Source of the DNA: Nitrosomonas sp.
Lineage (GTDB): Bacteria; Pseudomonadota; Gammaproteobacteria; Burkholderiales; Nitrosomonadaceae
Assembly (NCBI GenBank): GCA_016703745.1
Contig: JADJBK010000006.1
Span: 682,001 to 746,000, forward strand
Reading direction: 5' to 3'
DNA length: 64,000 nucleotides
Each line of letters starts with the position of its first letter. The stretch's first letter is position 1. Below, piece by piece: positions 17,442 through 27,763 of this stretch. A program made the translations under genes and the position numbers. The notes under the pieces were generated by a model. It made no database searches. It was not told where the DNA came from and saw nothing but the letters and a program-made list of their open reading frames with translations.

Positions 17442-18634
17442 GGAACCTCTGATTAATTCCCCGCAAGTAATATAATTCTGCATCAAACTTTTTCGAGAAG
17501 CTATTCATGAAACCTTACCAACAGATGAGTTTTGCTGATGCCGAATACGCCAATAAGGGCAAAGTCACGCGCCGCGAGAAGTTTCTCGATCAACTTGATG
17601 GATTATTGCCTTGGCAGGCTATGATTGATGTTATTGAACCACACTATGCGCCAGGCAATGGGCGTGGCCGCAAACCATTTGCCTTGGAATTGATGCTGCG
17701 CGCGCATGTTGCGCAAATTATCTACAACTATTCCGATCCGGGCATGGAAGATGCGCTGTATGAGATTGAATCACTGCGCCGTTTTTGCGGCATTCGTCTG
17801 GAAGCCGTGCCGGATGAAAGCACCATTTTGCAATTTCGGCATTTACTGGAAAAACACGGGTTAATGGATCAGATCTTCCAGGTCATCAACCAAACGCTGG
17901 GTGAGCGTGGGTTGTTCTTGAAAGCCGGCACCATCGTCGATGCCAGCCTGATTGCCGCGCCGACTTCAACCAAAAATAAGAGCCGGTCGCGTGATCCAGA
18001 AATGCATTCCAGCAAAAAGGGCAATCAATGGTTTTTCGGCAGCAAGTTTCATATCGGCGTCGATCATGAAACCGGGTTGGTGCATACGCTCAAAGTAACC
18101 TCGGGGCATGTCAGCGACGTTGCCGAAGCCGCCGCCCTGCTGCATGGCGAGGAACAGTTTGTTCATGGCGATGCCGGATATCAGGGGCTGGATAAACGCC
18201 CGGAGATGCCGGCGGAAAGCCCTCCAGCCTGCGTGATCGCGATGCGTCCGGGCAAACTGGCCAGGCTCACGAAAGACGATTCCGGGGCGGCTCAACTACT
18301 GCGCGGTGCCGCCCGTGAGCTGGCGAAACGCCGCGCCAAAGTCGAACACGTGTTTCGGGATATCAAAATCCGCTTTGGGTATGCTAAAAATCGCTATCGC
18401 GGCCTGGCCAAAAATGCGGCCCGTTTGACCTTCCTGACAGCCATTGCCAACGTCATCCGTGGTGATGCTTATGAACGTCGATGTCTTGTTGCGTCTGAAA
18501 TTTGAAAACAAGCCAGTAAATGAGCTTGTTTCCAGAGAGGAACGGCTGTTTTCATAAAAATCAGCGTCACTATTTGAAGTAGTGGTCAGTTTTTGAGTGA
18601 CTGCCGTTCAGAATGTTTGTTTTTCAGAGGTTCC
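17442..18634 (+). mobile_element. IS5-family insertion sequence, copy 1
   Basis: A complete 1193-bp element with ends GGAACCTCTGA and TCAGAGGTTCC, flanked by the 4-bp target duplication TTAA at 17438-17441 and 18635-18638. It carries one transposase. Compared with copies 2 and 3 it is one base shorter and differs at about a dozen positions, all within the last 180 bp. Confidence 0.96.
17507..18505 (+). CDS. IS5-family DDE transposase (copy 1)
   Basis: The 332-residue transposase has the IS5-group motifs: TIVDASLIAAPTSTKNKSRS and RDPEMHSSKKGNQWFFG around the first catalytic Asp, VHGDAGYQGL at the second, and the Y-(2)-R-(3)-E-type region RAKVEHVFRDIKIRFGYAK with the catalytic Glu. It is identical in protein to the other two copies except for a Cys in place of Arg near the C-terminus (RRCLVASEI). 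The frame is complete, so the element could be active. Confidence 0.95.
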   Translation: MKPYQQMSFADAEYANKGKVTRREKFLDQLDGLLPWQAMIDVIEPHYAPGNGRGRKPFALELMLRAHVAQIIYNYSDPGMEDALYEIESLRRFCGIRLEAVPDESTILQFRHLLEKHGLMDQIFQVINQTLGERGLFLKAGTIVDASLIAAPTSTKNKSRSRDPEMHSSKKGNQWFFGSKFHIGVDHETGLVHTLKVTSGHVSDVAEAAALLHGEEQFVHGDAGYQGLDKRPEMPAESPPACVIAMRPGKLARLTKDDSGAAQLLRGAARELAKRRAKVEHVFRDIKIRFGYAKNRYRGLAKNAARLTFLTAIANVIRGDAYERRCLVASEI

Positions 18635-19384
18635 TTAACACAGCGCATGAAACGGGGTGGCCGCTTTGTCGTTTGGCTACGCCGTACTCATGCATGGTTA
18701 GGCTTATGGGGAGCAGTATTGGGATTGGTGTTTGGTGTATCGGGCATCCTACTCAATCATCGCAGCGAGATGAAAATTCCACTTGCTAAACAACAGGAAA
18801 TCCGCCATAAATTGATGCCTCCTGCTGCCAGCCTGCAATCGCCCGAAACGCTGGAAACTTGGCTACGCGCGGAATTCAAGCTGCCCGATGCCAAGTCCCG
18901 TATCCAGAAAAAACCCGCCAGCCCGGTTCCCTGGGGTGGCGGTCTGATAGAACAACCGGAAAACTGGCGCGTCACGCTCATTACCCCCGACCTTAGTGTG
19001 TCTGCGGAATACTGGAAGGGTGACGCAGACACGCATATTGAGCAAAAAAATGCCAATGTTTGGGCAGTGCTAAACAATCTGCATAAGGGAAGTGGCATGT
19101 CCAATGCCTGGATATTGCTCACCGACACCTTGGCAGGGGGGCTGCTGATTCTGTCAATCACCGGCACCCTGCTATGGAGTCGTTTACATGGCCCGCGGCT
19201 TTTGGCAGTGGGCTTGATCGGCACGACCCTCACCGCTTCGTTCGTCCTTATGTTCCAAACCCTGTCACCATCATGAAGCCGCTTATCTCCGGGTGGTTGA
19301 CACCCGAACATCCTACCAAGATTCAGGAATGTGCGCAAAACGACAACATGGTCCCTATGCACAGGAACGAGCAATGCCGCAGGC

Positions 19385-21789
19385 TATCTCGCGTCAATTA
19401 TCTTGGCCGCTTTGACGACAATTATGATGGCCGGTTGAGTTTATTAGCTACTTCATGATTTTTTCTGGTTTTTCCTCCTATAACTTTCACTGTCGATTTC
19501 GATGATGGTTGCGTGATGGATGATCCGGTCGATGGCGGCAACAGTCATCATGGTGTCGGGGAAGATTTGATCCCACTGGCTAAAAGGCTGGTTTGAAGTA
19601 ATGATGAGACTTCCGCTTTCATAGCGATGGGCAATGAAGTCAAACAATACTTGTGTTTCCGAATCGGTCTTTTTGACATAGCCGATATCATCAACGATCA
19701 GTACACGGTATTTATCCAGCCGCGTCATGGCGGACATCAAGTCCAGTTCTTTCCTGGCTTGCTGCAGAAGTTGAACGAGTGCGGTAGCTGATATCCACTT
19801 GACGCGGATGCCTTGTTCAATCAAATGCAACCCCAATGCTGCCGCCACATGTGATTTGCCGACACCGGAGGGACCGATCAGCAACACATTGTCTGCCTGG
19901 CTTGCCCAGTAGGTATTGTCGCGCAGCGTGATGATTTTTTTCTGAGCGGCTTGAGGCAGTTCGGTCAGAGCCAGAGTGGCAAAGCTTTTGCCGCGCGGTA
20001 GTCTGGCTTCATGCGTCCAGTTGCTGATTCTGCTTTGGAAGCGCTGGGCGACTTCCTGTTCGCACAGGGCGGCGAGATATTGGCTGTAGCTCCAGGCGTG
20101 TTCTGCGGCTTGATCCTGGAAGTGCCGGTAATGCTGGCCAAAGGCAGGGAGTCTGAGTTCCTTGAGCATCAGTGGGAGCGATTCAGACATGAGCTGCCCT
20201 CCTTGCGTTGCCCAGTTTCCGCTGAGGAGTTGATCGTAGGTATCCGCAGTGTGTTGTTTAATTGGGATGTCCGGCTGTGGCGCATGCTGCCGCAGAAATC
20301 GCTTTTGCAGTGTTTGCAGTTCAGGTAGCGGATGTTGTTGCAACAATTCAGCGGCCAACTGGCTCTCGCAATCATAGTCGTAGGCAAAACGCAGCACTGA
20401 TACCATCCATTTGCAAGCGAGTCCGGGATCAAATTGTTGTTGTACCCGCGCCCACAGCTGGTGATACTGTGGCGTTGGCAACAGATCATCCCGCAGCCGG
20501 GAAAAGCGAAAGGCTTGTGGCTTTGCCGCCAATGCATGAATCACATGACGGTAATCGATGCGCCGGGCGCGTCCTTCCGGCGCTTTCGGATACGCGCGCG
20601 GTAAGGTAATGACCGGTGTTTGGCCGACAAAGCATTCCAGACGATCGTGATAGAGATGAACCCGGATGTTCTCGCCAATGAGTCTGGATGGCACACTGTA
20701 GAGTCCCCGTTTGACCGCTATGGTGCTACTGGTGGTCACTTTGACGGTCAGTTCACTGAAGTCCATGAAGCGGTAGCGTGGCAGTGGCTGGAGATGCGAT
20801 TGCTCTTCCGCCAATCGCCCCCTGCAGCGCAGATTGAGCTTATCGACGATCCGTTCAAGAAAACGGCGGTAGGCACCCACACTTTCGAAATCCGCAGATC
20901 CCCGCAGTTTGATCGCCTGCTCAATCCGGTGTTTGAGCGAACCATGGGCATTTTCTACGGCGCCATTTTCATGGCTGACGCCCAGGTTATTGACCGTAGG
21001 CTTCATGCCATAGTGTTGACACAGCGCCGCATAAGATTGCGTGAGTTCTTGTTTTTGGCTCGCATTGACGTATGCGGCACTCAGGCTGTCGGTGCGATGT
21101 TCCCTGGGCACGCCGCCCAGTTTATGCAAGGCGGTCTGCAAACCATCGGCCAACGCACTATAACTTTCCCCGCCCCGGATGATATGAACCGCGCGCCAAT
21201 GACTATAAGCCAGACGAAACTGATACAGCAGGTGATCAAATGGTTTGCCTGCAATCGTGATTGCCGTGCGCGGCCAGGTAAAATCGGACAACCCCTGGTG
21301 CCCGGCAGGCACCGACTGGCAAAACATGACCGCCTTACCGGGACCTTGCGTTGCCCGCCAGTGTTTTACACGGCGCTGCAAGCTTCTGAGCAATTTCTCC
21401 GGGTATTGGCCGGGATATCGATCATCCAGGTACTCCCAAAGCGTAGTCCCGGTCAGTTCAGGTTCCCCGTACAGCAATGGAACCAATTCGGTCTCCCAAA
21501 CCAGCTCAAAGGATCCTGGCGCGTGCGCCATTGCCGTTGCGACTTCTCCACCCGCACACCCTTCTCAATCCTGCGGCCACTGCGGATACTTACCCCCCGC
21601 TTTCGCTGCCGCTGTCTCCTGACCATGCCCTATCTGACGATTCTTCATATAAATAGCTTCCTGTTGATGAGTGATATGTTTTCCAGGCAAGTTCTTTCTC
21701 CTTATATAGAAAAGAACTCATACTGATACTTTCACTCAACCGGTCAAGATAATTGTCGTCAGACCGGACAGGTTAATTGTCGTCTAATA
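19385..21789 (-). mobile_element. IS21-family insertion sequence
   Basis: The element spans about 2405 bp. Its ends carry related 56-bp arms with two internal copies of a GACGACAATTA-type motif, and the inner part ends CCGGTTGAGT on both sides. The limits are set by the apparent target duplication GCAGGC (19379-19384 and 21790-21795), which is supported because joining the flanks rebuilds a hemP-like frame. IS21 ends usually begin TG, which these do not, so the boundary could be off by a few bases. Confidence 0.85.
19453..21690 (-). pseudogene. Fused and frameshifted IstA-IstB of the IS21 element
   Basis: IS21 elements normally make a separate transposase (IstA) and AAA+ helper (IstB). Here one frame (21531-19453, 692 residues) joins the IstA core (rve-type integrase, then a C-terminal domain) to IstB, whose usual start MSESLPLMLKELRLP lies inside. 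IstB keeps Walker A GPSGVGKSHVAAALG and Walker B VLIVDDIGYV. The IstA N-terminus begins at TTG 21690 after GGAGAAAG but is put out of frame by an extra base in a C6 run (21593-21598, plus strand) and brought back by a compensating one-base loss near 21515. The helix-turn-helix is therefore detached and the element is probably inactive. Confidence 0.75.
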
Positions 21790-23277
21790 GCAGGCACATT
21801 ACCCGTAACGAGGAATTCATGTTTACCCAATAAACAATCCGCTTTTACCCACAGCCAGCCAGCCTTTCAAGTCAGCCAGCTAGAAACCATAACTGTATCT
21901 GGAGGCTATACGAATATGAACAGAAACTTGCTGGCTGTGTTGATGATCTCCTTGGCGTGTTCCACTCACGCGCAAGAGACAGCGAAACAACCTAAGGAAG
22001 CTGCGGCCACAGTCGCGCAATCGAACACGGTACCCCTGAGTAGGGAGGTAATACTTAATGAAGTGAAGATCATGACCAATCGGGTGCGAGCGGGATCTCC
22101 TGACGATGTAGCGGGGACGGGTAGCAAGACGGATACACCGCTACGGGATATCCCTGCCAGCGTCGCAGTAGTACCGGCGGCCATATTGCGCGAGCAGGGC
22201 GCATATACCATGAACGATGCGATGCGCAATGTCAGCAGCATTCAACCTCATATGGCGGGTGGCTATGGATTTGCCGACCAGTTCACCTCGCGCGGTTTAC
22301 TGATGAGTTTTTTACGCGACGGGATACCCGATGGGCCTGCGCAAAATGGCTATACCCGTACCATGTACGATGTTGACCGGATCGAGGTACTGAAAGGCCC
22401 AGGCTCTGCGCTATTTGGCGCAGGCAACCCTGGTGGCAGTATCAATATGGTCACCCTAAGACCACAAGATAAATTTGGCTTATCCATGGGGACTTTTCTT
22501 GGCAGTTTCGGGACGCGTAATGGTTATCTCGACCTGACTGGCCCCATGGGCCAGCGTGTTGCCGGACGTGTTATTGCAGATATAGAGCATGCCGATGGTT
22601 TTCGTGGCCTCACGCGCGACATTATGGAGATTTCTCCCAGTATGACCTGGAACATAGCCAATAATAAAACGCTGAGAATTGATTTTAACCACCGCGATAT
22701 TCAAGTTAAACCCGATAACTTCGGTATTCTTTTCGATGCCAGAGGCGATCTTGCCAATGTATCCCGTGAGACACGCTACTACACGCCATTTAATAAAACA
22801 AATCAGAAAATTGACCGTATTGGAGTTACCCACGATTGGATAATATCCGACACACTAAGCATGCGCACGGCAGTTGCGTATGACCACCGAGACTTGGATT
22901 TAATAAGAAATCTTTCGGCTACTGTATCGTTAGCCAATGATGCCGTAACGGGGCGAAATGCGCGTAGACAATCTGATAGTGCTAATTACACCACTTTCCA
23001 GAATGAGTTAATCTGGAAAACAAATACTGGCCTGGTTAATCACACACTATTGGGCGGAATTGAATATAAAAATACGAATATTAAGTCAAATGTTGATATA
23101 TATCTCTTCCCTGATATTGCCAATATTCGTAACCCCGTCATTACGGAAACCTCACTGTCAGGAAACACAAATTTTCAACTGTTTGACCGAAAGATGGTAA
23201 CCGTCCAACGCTCCCATCTACGCAATCACAATTTTCTGGATTATTCTCCTCTGCATTACCTTACAGGAGGATAAGCC

Positions 23278-23574
23278 ATGGCATTACAGGATGATAAGCA
23301 AAAGCATATCAGCAACTGGCAAACGAGCGGTTTGTCGCAGGCAGCCTATTGCCGGGCGCTCGGGTTGAATGCGAAGACGTTTGGGAATTGGTTGCGCGCT
23401 CACCGGCGTGGGCGCGATGATATCAAGCTGCCAGCCTTGATTCCGGTTACGATCAAGCCGACAGCAGCGTCAGTGGAAGTATTGCAGCTTCGCTGTCACG
23501 GTACGCATGTGTTGGAATTACCACTGAGCGTTTCCCCGCGATGGCTGGGAGAATTGCTGTCATGTCTGGGTTGA
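23278..23574 (+). CDS. tnpA: IS66 accessory protein TnpA
   Basis: The 98-residue first gene of the IS66 element. Its N-terminal half (KHISNWQTSGLSQAAYCRALGL with NAKTFGNWLRAHRR) is the helix-turn-helix typical of IS66 OrfA/TnpA proteins. It precedes and overlaps tnpB by 13 bp. Its role in transposition is needed but not enzymatic. Confidence 0.9.
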   Translation: MALQDDKQKHISNWQTSGLSQAAYCRALGLNAKTFGNWLRAHRRGRDDIKLPALIPVTIKPTAASVEVLQLRCHGTHVLELPLSVSPRWLGELLSCLG

Positions 23575-23912
23575 TTGCGCACGCGGGTAAGATCTGGCTG
23601 GCGGTCGATCCGGTGGATATGCGTCGCGGCATGGATGGCTTATCGATGATTGTGCAGCAGGTATTGGGTCACCCGCCCTGCGCGGGTTCGGCGTTCATAT
23701 TCTGCAATCGCGCGGGCAATCGCATCAAGGTCTTGCTGTGGGATGGCACGGGGGTGTGGTTATGTCAGCGCCGCCTGCATCAGGGGCGGTTTGTCTGGCC
23801 GAGGCAGGATGCGGCGTGTGTCGAGTTAGCGCTATCGCAGTGGGAATGGTTGATTGCCGGCGTAGACTGGCGGCGTTTATCGGCGCGGCCACAATGGCAT
23901 TTTCAGGTGTAG
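23562..23912 (+). CDS. tnpB: IS66 accessory protein TnpB (Orf2)
   Basis: A 116-residue IS66 Orf2 protein with the family signature WLAVDPVDMRRGMDGLS near the start and the FCNRAGNRIKVLLWDGTGVWL core. The ATG at 23562 is chosen; an in-frame ATG seven codons earlier lies deeper in tnpA. It overlaps the end of tnpA, as usual in IS66. Confidence 0.9.
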   Translation: MSGLIAHAGKIWLAVDPVDMRRGMDGLSMIVQQVLGHPPCAGSAFIFCNRAGNRIKVLLWDGTGVWLCQRRLHQGRFVWPRQDAACVELALSQWEWLIAGVDWRRLSARPQWHFQV

Positions 23913-23975
23913 AAAATATGTAATAGTTGTTTATTAACAGGCGGTTGATTGCGATTTCGTGGTATAATTCATCTC

Positions 23976-25577
23976 ATGAATTCACTGGCGCAACTGGATC
24001 AACTCAACCTCGATACGGCCACCAAACAACAGGTGGTCAATCTGGTTCAGGCATTTCAGCTTGATCTGACCCAGCAAACACAGCAGACAGTTTATGCGCT
24101 GGAACTCAAGATTCAGGCGCTCACCCTGGAATTGGCGCATCTGCGCCGTATCCGATTTGGCAGGAAAAATGAAGCGTTGTCTGCCTTGTCACCCAGGCAG
24201 CTTTCTTTGTTTGAAGAATCGGCGCTGACCGATATCACGGCCATTGAGGCTGAAATCGAACAGATCAACAGCACACCAACCCCCAATGCCACCAAAGTGC
24301 CGCGTACCCGCGCCGGTCGTCAGCCGCTGCCAGATCACCTGCCGCGCATCGAACACCGGCATGAACCCGCATCCTGCCAATGTGACCGATGCGGTTGCGA
24401 TCTGACTAATATCAGAGAAGACATCACCGAGCAGCTCGACGTGGAACCCGCCAGATTCTTCGTTCATCGCCACATTCGCCCACAGTACGCCTGCAAATCC
24501 TGTGAAACCATCACGGCAGAACCCGTGCCACCGGCAGTCATCGATGGCGGCATGGCCGCCCCGGGCCTGCTTGCCTGGGTGATGACAAACAAATACCTGA
24601 ATCACCTGCCACTTTATCGCCTGGAGCAGATTGCTGCCCGTGACCAGGTCACGCTGCCCCGTTCCACCCTGGCCGAATGGGTAGGCCGTACCGGCGTAGC
24701 CCTGCAACCATTGGTCGATCGCCTAACCTGGCATCTACTGCAGGGCAACACGCTGCATGCCGATGAAACACCAGTTGCACAATTGGAACCCGGTCGCGGC
24801 AAAACCCGTAAAGCCTACCTGTGGGCCTACCGCAGCAATGATCTTGAACCCGGGCCGCGTATCATCGTCTTCGACTATCAAGCTGGCCGTAGCGGTCAGC
24901 ATGCGCGGCACTTTCTGCAAAATTGGCAAGGACACCTGATGGTCGATGACTATGCTGGGTATAAAGCACTTTTTTCCACAGCCACATCGCCTTGCGTCGA
25001 ATTGGCGTGCTGGGCGCATGCGCGACGCAAATTCTTTGACCTGTACCAGGCCAATGCCAGCACGATGGCATTGGCAGCGATACAGCGCATCAGCGTCTTA
25101 TACGCAATCGAAGCAGAAGGCAAAGACCTGAGCATCGAAGATCGTCTGCAACTGCGGGCAGACAGAAGCCTGCCCGCACTGCATGCATTGCATGACTGGC
25201 TGATGCAAACCCGTAGCCAGACCGCAAATGGCGGCGGCTCCGCCAAAGCACTCGACTATACCCTCAGACGCTGGCCAGGTCTCATCCGCTACGCACAAAC
25301 CGGCTCTCTTCCGATCGACAACAACCCGGTGGAGAACACCATCCGCCCGATCGCAATCGGCAAAAAGAATTGGCTATTCACCGGATCGGAACGTGCCGGT
25401 CAACGCGCCGCTGCCATTCAAACCTTGTTCGGTACCGCGCAACTCAACAAACTCGATCCCGCCGCATGGCTTGCAGACACCCTCGCCAGACTACCGACCT
25501 GGCCCAATAACCGCATCGATGAATTGCTGCCACTTACACCAGCGTTCATTCAATCACTTAAACAGCAGGAAAGATAG
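23976..25577 (+). CDS. tnpC: IS66 transposase TnpC
   Basis: The 533-residue DDE transposase of the IS66 element. In order: an N-terminal coiled coil (QTVYALELKIQALTLELAHL), a zinc-finger-like CQCDRCGCDL followed by CKSC, and the catalytic core with HADETPVAQLEPG, MVDDYAGYKAL and DNNPVENTIRPIAIGKKNWLF holding the final Glu. The ATG at 23976 is preferred over an upstream TTG. A TATAAT-like sequence lies just before it (23962-23968). It appears complete. Confidence 0.93.
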   Translation: MNSLAQLDQLNLDTATKQQVVNLVQAFQLDLTQQTQQTVYALELKIQALTLELAHLRRIRFGRKNEALSALSPRQLSLFEESALTDITAIEAEIEQINSTPTPNATKVPRTRAGRQPLPDHLPRIEHRHEPASCQCDRCGCDLTNIREDITEQLDVEPARFFVHRHIRPQYACKSCETITAEPVPPAVIDGGMAAPGLLAWVMTNKYLNHLPLYRLEQIAARDQVTLPRSTLAEWVGRTGVALQPLVDRLTWHLLQGNTLHADETPVAQLEPGRGKTRKAYLWAYRSNDLEPGPRIIVFDYQAGRSGQHARHFLQNWQGHLMVDDYAGYKALFSTATSPCVELACWAHARRKFFDLYQANASTMALAAIQRISVLYAIEAEGKDLSIEDRLQLRADRSLPALHALHDWLMQTRSQTANGGGSAKALDYTLRRWPGLIRYAQTGSLPIDNNPVENTIRPIAIGKKNWLFTGSERAGQRAAAIQTLFGTAQLNKLDPAAWLADTLARLPTWPNNRIDELLPLTPAFIQSLKQQER

Positions 25578-25631
25578 ATGGGAGCGTTGGACGGTTACGA
25601 AAGATGACCAGCGATACCATTTCTTTCTATG

Positions 25632-26825
25632 GGAACCTCTGATTAATTCCCCGCAAGTAATATAATTCTGCATCAAACTTTTTCGAGAAGCTATTCATGA
25701 AACCTTACCAACAGATGAGTTTTGCTGATGCCGAATACGCCAATAAGGGCAAAGTCACGCGCCGCGAGAAGTTTCTCGATCAACTTGATGGATTATTGCC
25801 TTGGCAGGCTATGATTGATGTTATTGAACCACACTATGCGCCAGGCAATGGGCGTGGCCGCAAACCATTTGCCTTGGAATTGATGCTGCGCGCGCATGTT
25901 GCGCAAATTATCTACAACTATTCCGATCCGGGCATGGAAGATGCGCTGTATGAGATTGAATCACTGCGCCGTTTTTGCGGCATTCGTCTGGAAGCCGTGC
26001 CGGATGAAAGCACCATTTTGCAATTTCGGCATTTACTGGAAAAACACGGGTTAATGGATCAGATCTTCCAGGTCATCAACCAAACGCTGGGTGAGCGTGG
26101 GTTGTTCTTGAAAGCCGGCACCATCGTCGATGCCAGCCTGATTGCCGCGCCGACTTCAACCAAAAATAAGAGCCGGTCGCGTGATCCAGAAATGCATTCC
26201 AGCAAAAAGGGCAATCAATGGTTTTTCGGCAGCAAGTTTCATATCGGCGTCGATCATGAAACCGGGTTGGTGCATACGCTCAAAGTAACCTCGGGGCATG
26301 TCAGCGACGTTGCCGAAGCCGCCGCCCTGCTGCATGGCGAGGAACAGTTTGTTCATGGCGATGCCGGATATCAGGGGCTGGATAAACGCCCGGAGATGCC
26401 GGCGGAAAGCCCTCCAGCCTGCGTGATCGCGATGCGTCCGGGCAAACTGGCCAGGCTCACGAAAGACGATTCCGGGGCGGCTCAACTACTGCGCGGTGCC
26501 GCCCGTGAGCTGGCGAAACGCCGCGCCAAAGTCGAACACGTGTTTCGGGATATCAAAATCCGCTTTGGGTATGCTAAAAATCGCTATCGCGGCCTGGCCA
26601 AAAATGCGGCCCGTTTGACCTTCCTGACAGCCATTGCCAACGTCATCCGTGGTGACGCCTATGAACGTCGACGCCTTGTTGCGTCTGAAATTTGAAAACA
26701 AGCCAGTAAATGGACTTGTTTCCAGAGAGAAATAGCTGTTTTCATAAAAATCAGCGTCACTATTTGAAAATAGTGGCTAGTTTTTGAGTGACTGCCGTTC
26801 AGAATGTTTGTTTTTCAGAGGTTCC
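25632..26825 (+). mobile_element. IS5-family insertion sequence, copy 2
   Basis: A complete 1194-bp copy with ends GGAACCTCTGA/TCAGAGGTTCC and the target duplication TATG (25628-25631 and 26826-26829). It landed in the receptor gene only 25 bp past the IS66 target repeat. Its sequence appears identical to copy 3. Confidence 0.96.
25697..26695 (+). CDS. IS5-family DDE transposase (copy 2)
   Basis: The same 332-residue transposase as copy 3, with an intact catalytic core (VDASLIAAP, VHGDAGYQGL, KVEHVFRDIKIRFG). It differs from copy 1 only by Arg for Cys near the end (RRRLVASEI). It is transcribed in the same direction as the interrupted receptor. Confidence 0.95.
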   Translation: MKPYQQMSFADAEYANKGKVTRREKFLDQLDGLLPWQAMIDVIEPHYAPGNGRGRKPFALELMLRAHVAQIIYNYSDPGMEDALYEIESLRRFCGIRLEAVPDESTILQFRHLLEKHGLMDQIFQVINQTLGERGLFLKAGTIVDASLIAAPTSTKNKSRSRDPEMHSSKKGNQWFFGSKFHIGVDHETGLVHTLKVTSGHVSDVAEAAALLHGEEQFVHGDAGYQGLDKRPEMPAESPPACVIAMRPGKLARLTKDDSGAAQLLRGAARELAKRRAKVEHVFRDIKIRFGYAKNRYRGLAKNAARLTFLTAIANVIRGDAYERRRLVASEI

Positions 26826-27763
26826 TATGGGCAGGATCAACTGGCGTTTGGTGAGCGTTGGAAACTACGCGGTGGGGTGCGTCATGACATTATCAATTAT
26901 GAGGATAAAGGTTTTGAACGCAGTGTTCAGAGTCTTGCGGGGGTATCTAAATACCGTGAACTTGTTCATAGTAAATCCTTCACGACCGGATCAATAGGTG
27001 GAGTGTTTCAGCCTACACCATCCTTAGCGTTTTATGTGGGCTATAGCACGGGAGCCTTTATCAACTTAGCGACTGAAAGCAAAGCATTACCTGCAGCCCC
27101 TGAAACATCTTCGCAAATAGAAGTGGGCGCTAAAACCACGCTGTTGAACGATAAGCTTGATTTGAATGTAGCGCTATTCGATACTCAGCGTAATAACTTT
27201 TTTATTCTTTTACCAGGCAGTGGTGGCCTACCAACTCAAGATGGTAGAGATCGATCTCGAGGAGTGGAGCTATCCTTCAATCTAAATCCGGTTTCTGGAT
27301 GGAACATTCTAGGTAATTCGGTGTGGATGGATCCGGAAACGTTGTCGCGTGCTGTGGCGAGTAATGCGAATTTTGGGGTAAAAGACCAAAGTATCCACGG
27401 CACACGCCCCGCAGGGGCCAGCAATCACATATCCAGTTTGTGGCAAACCTACCAGATTCAAACCGGTGTTGCGCGCGGCCTGACTTTTGGTTTTGGCGTG
27501 ACGCATAAAAGTGACGCTTTTGCGGACAGCTTGAATCTTCTCAGGGTGCCAGCCTACACCGTGTTTGATGCGGCCCTTTCCTACCGCAGCAGCTATCGCC
27601 TGGCTGGATTGGAAGCTGCGCTGAACTTGAGAAATCTGACAGACACGAATTACTTTATCAACCCGACCTTTGCTGGAGCATTACCGGGTAATGCGCGCAG
27701 CATTTTCGGTTCCCTGCGGTTTTTCTTTTAACTAAAAACTATTAATATTAATGGAGGCTCGAA

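Larger units (their letters stand above)
17369..19276 (+). pseudogene. PepSY-type membrane protein interrupted by IS5 copy 1
   Basis: The gene starts at 17369 inside the stop of the DUF4198 gene, runs to 17441, is cut by an IS5-family element, and resumes at 18639. Removing the element and one TTAA target repeat restores a 236-residue protein without a frame change (FLTQRMKRGG across the junction). It has a PepSY-associated transmembrane helix near the start (HAWLGLWGAVLGLVFGVSGILLNHR), a periplasmic domain (EYWKGDADTHIEQ) and two C-terminal helices. Such proteins accompany siderophore receptors and may be ferric reductases or iron-release factors. Its end overlaps the start of the hemP-like remnant (ATGA). 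Confidence 0.85.
19273..21833 (+). pseudogene. Second hemP-like gene interrupted by IS21
   Basis: An ATG at 19273 overlaps the PepSY stop (ATGA). The frame runs to 19384, is cut by the IS21 element, and resumes at 21796. Removing the element and one 6-bp GCAGGC repeat gives a 49-residue protein ending CRRHITRNEEFMFTQ, parallel to the HemP end YRLQITRNEKLILTK. The N-terminal part keeps little of the HemP signature (no LFG), so the gene was already divergent before the insertion. It sat directly upstream of the receptor, the normal place for hemP. Confidence 0.7.
23197..25598 (+). mobile_element. IS66-family insertion sequence
   Basis: A complete 2402-bp element with perfect 23-bp terminal inverted repeats starting GTAACCGTCC, flanked by the 8-bp target duplication GAAAGATG (23189-23196 and 25599-25606), the size expected for IS66. 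It has the three-gene IS66 arrangement. Confidence 0.97.
21916..27731 (+). pseudogene. TonB-dependent siderophore receptor interrupted by IS66 and IS5
   Basis: The gene occupies 21916-23196, 25607-25631 and 26830-27731. Removing the two elements and one copy of each target repeat yields a 735-residue receptor in frame. It has a signal peptide (about 1-19, ending STHAQ), a plug (LRDIPASVAVVP, VEVLKGPGSALFGAGNPGGSINMV) and a barrel ending RFFF. There is no STN domain, unlike the receptor at 9559. The ribosome binding site GGAGG is 10 bases before the ATG. The coding sequence is otherwise undamaged, so the insertions look recent. As it stands only a truncated plug and half barrel could be made. 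Confidence 0.9.

Noticed and set aside
20620..21726. Long 368-codon plus-strand reading frame opposite IstA
   Set aside because: It is antisense to the clearly homologous IstA frame and has no family resemblance.
23197..26825. A composite transposon made of IS66 plus IS5
   Set aside because: Each element has its own separate target duplication and different ends, so they are independent insertions lying 33 bp apart.
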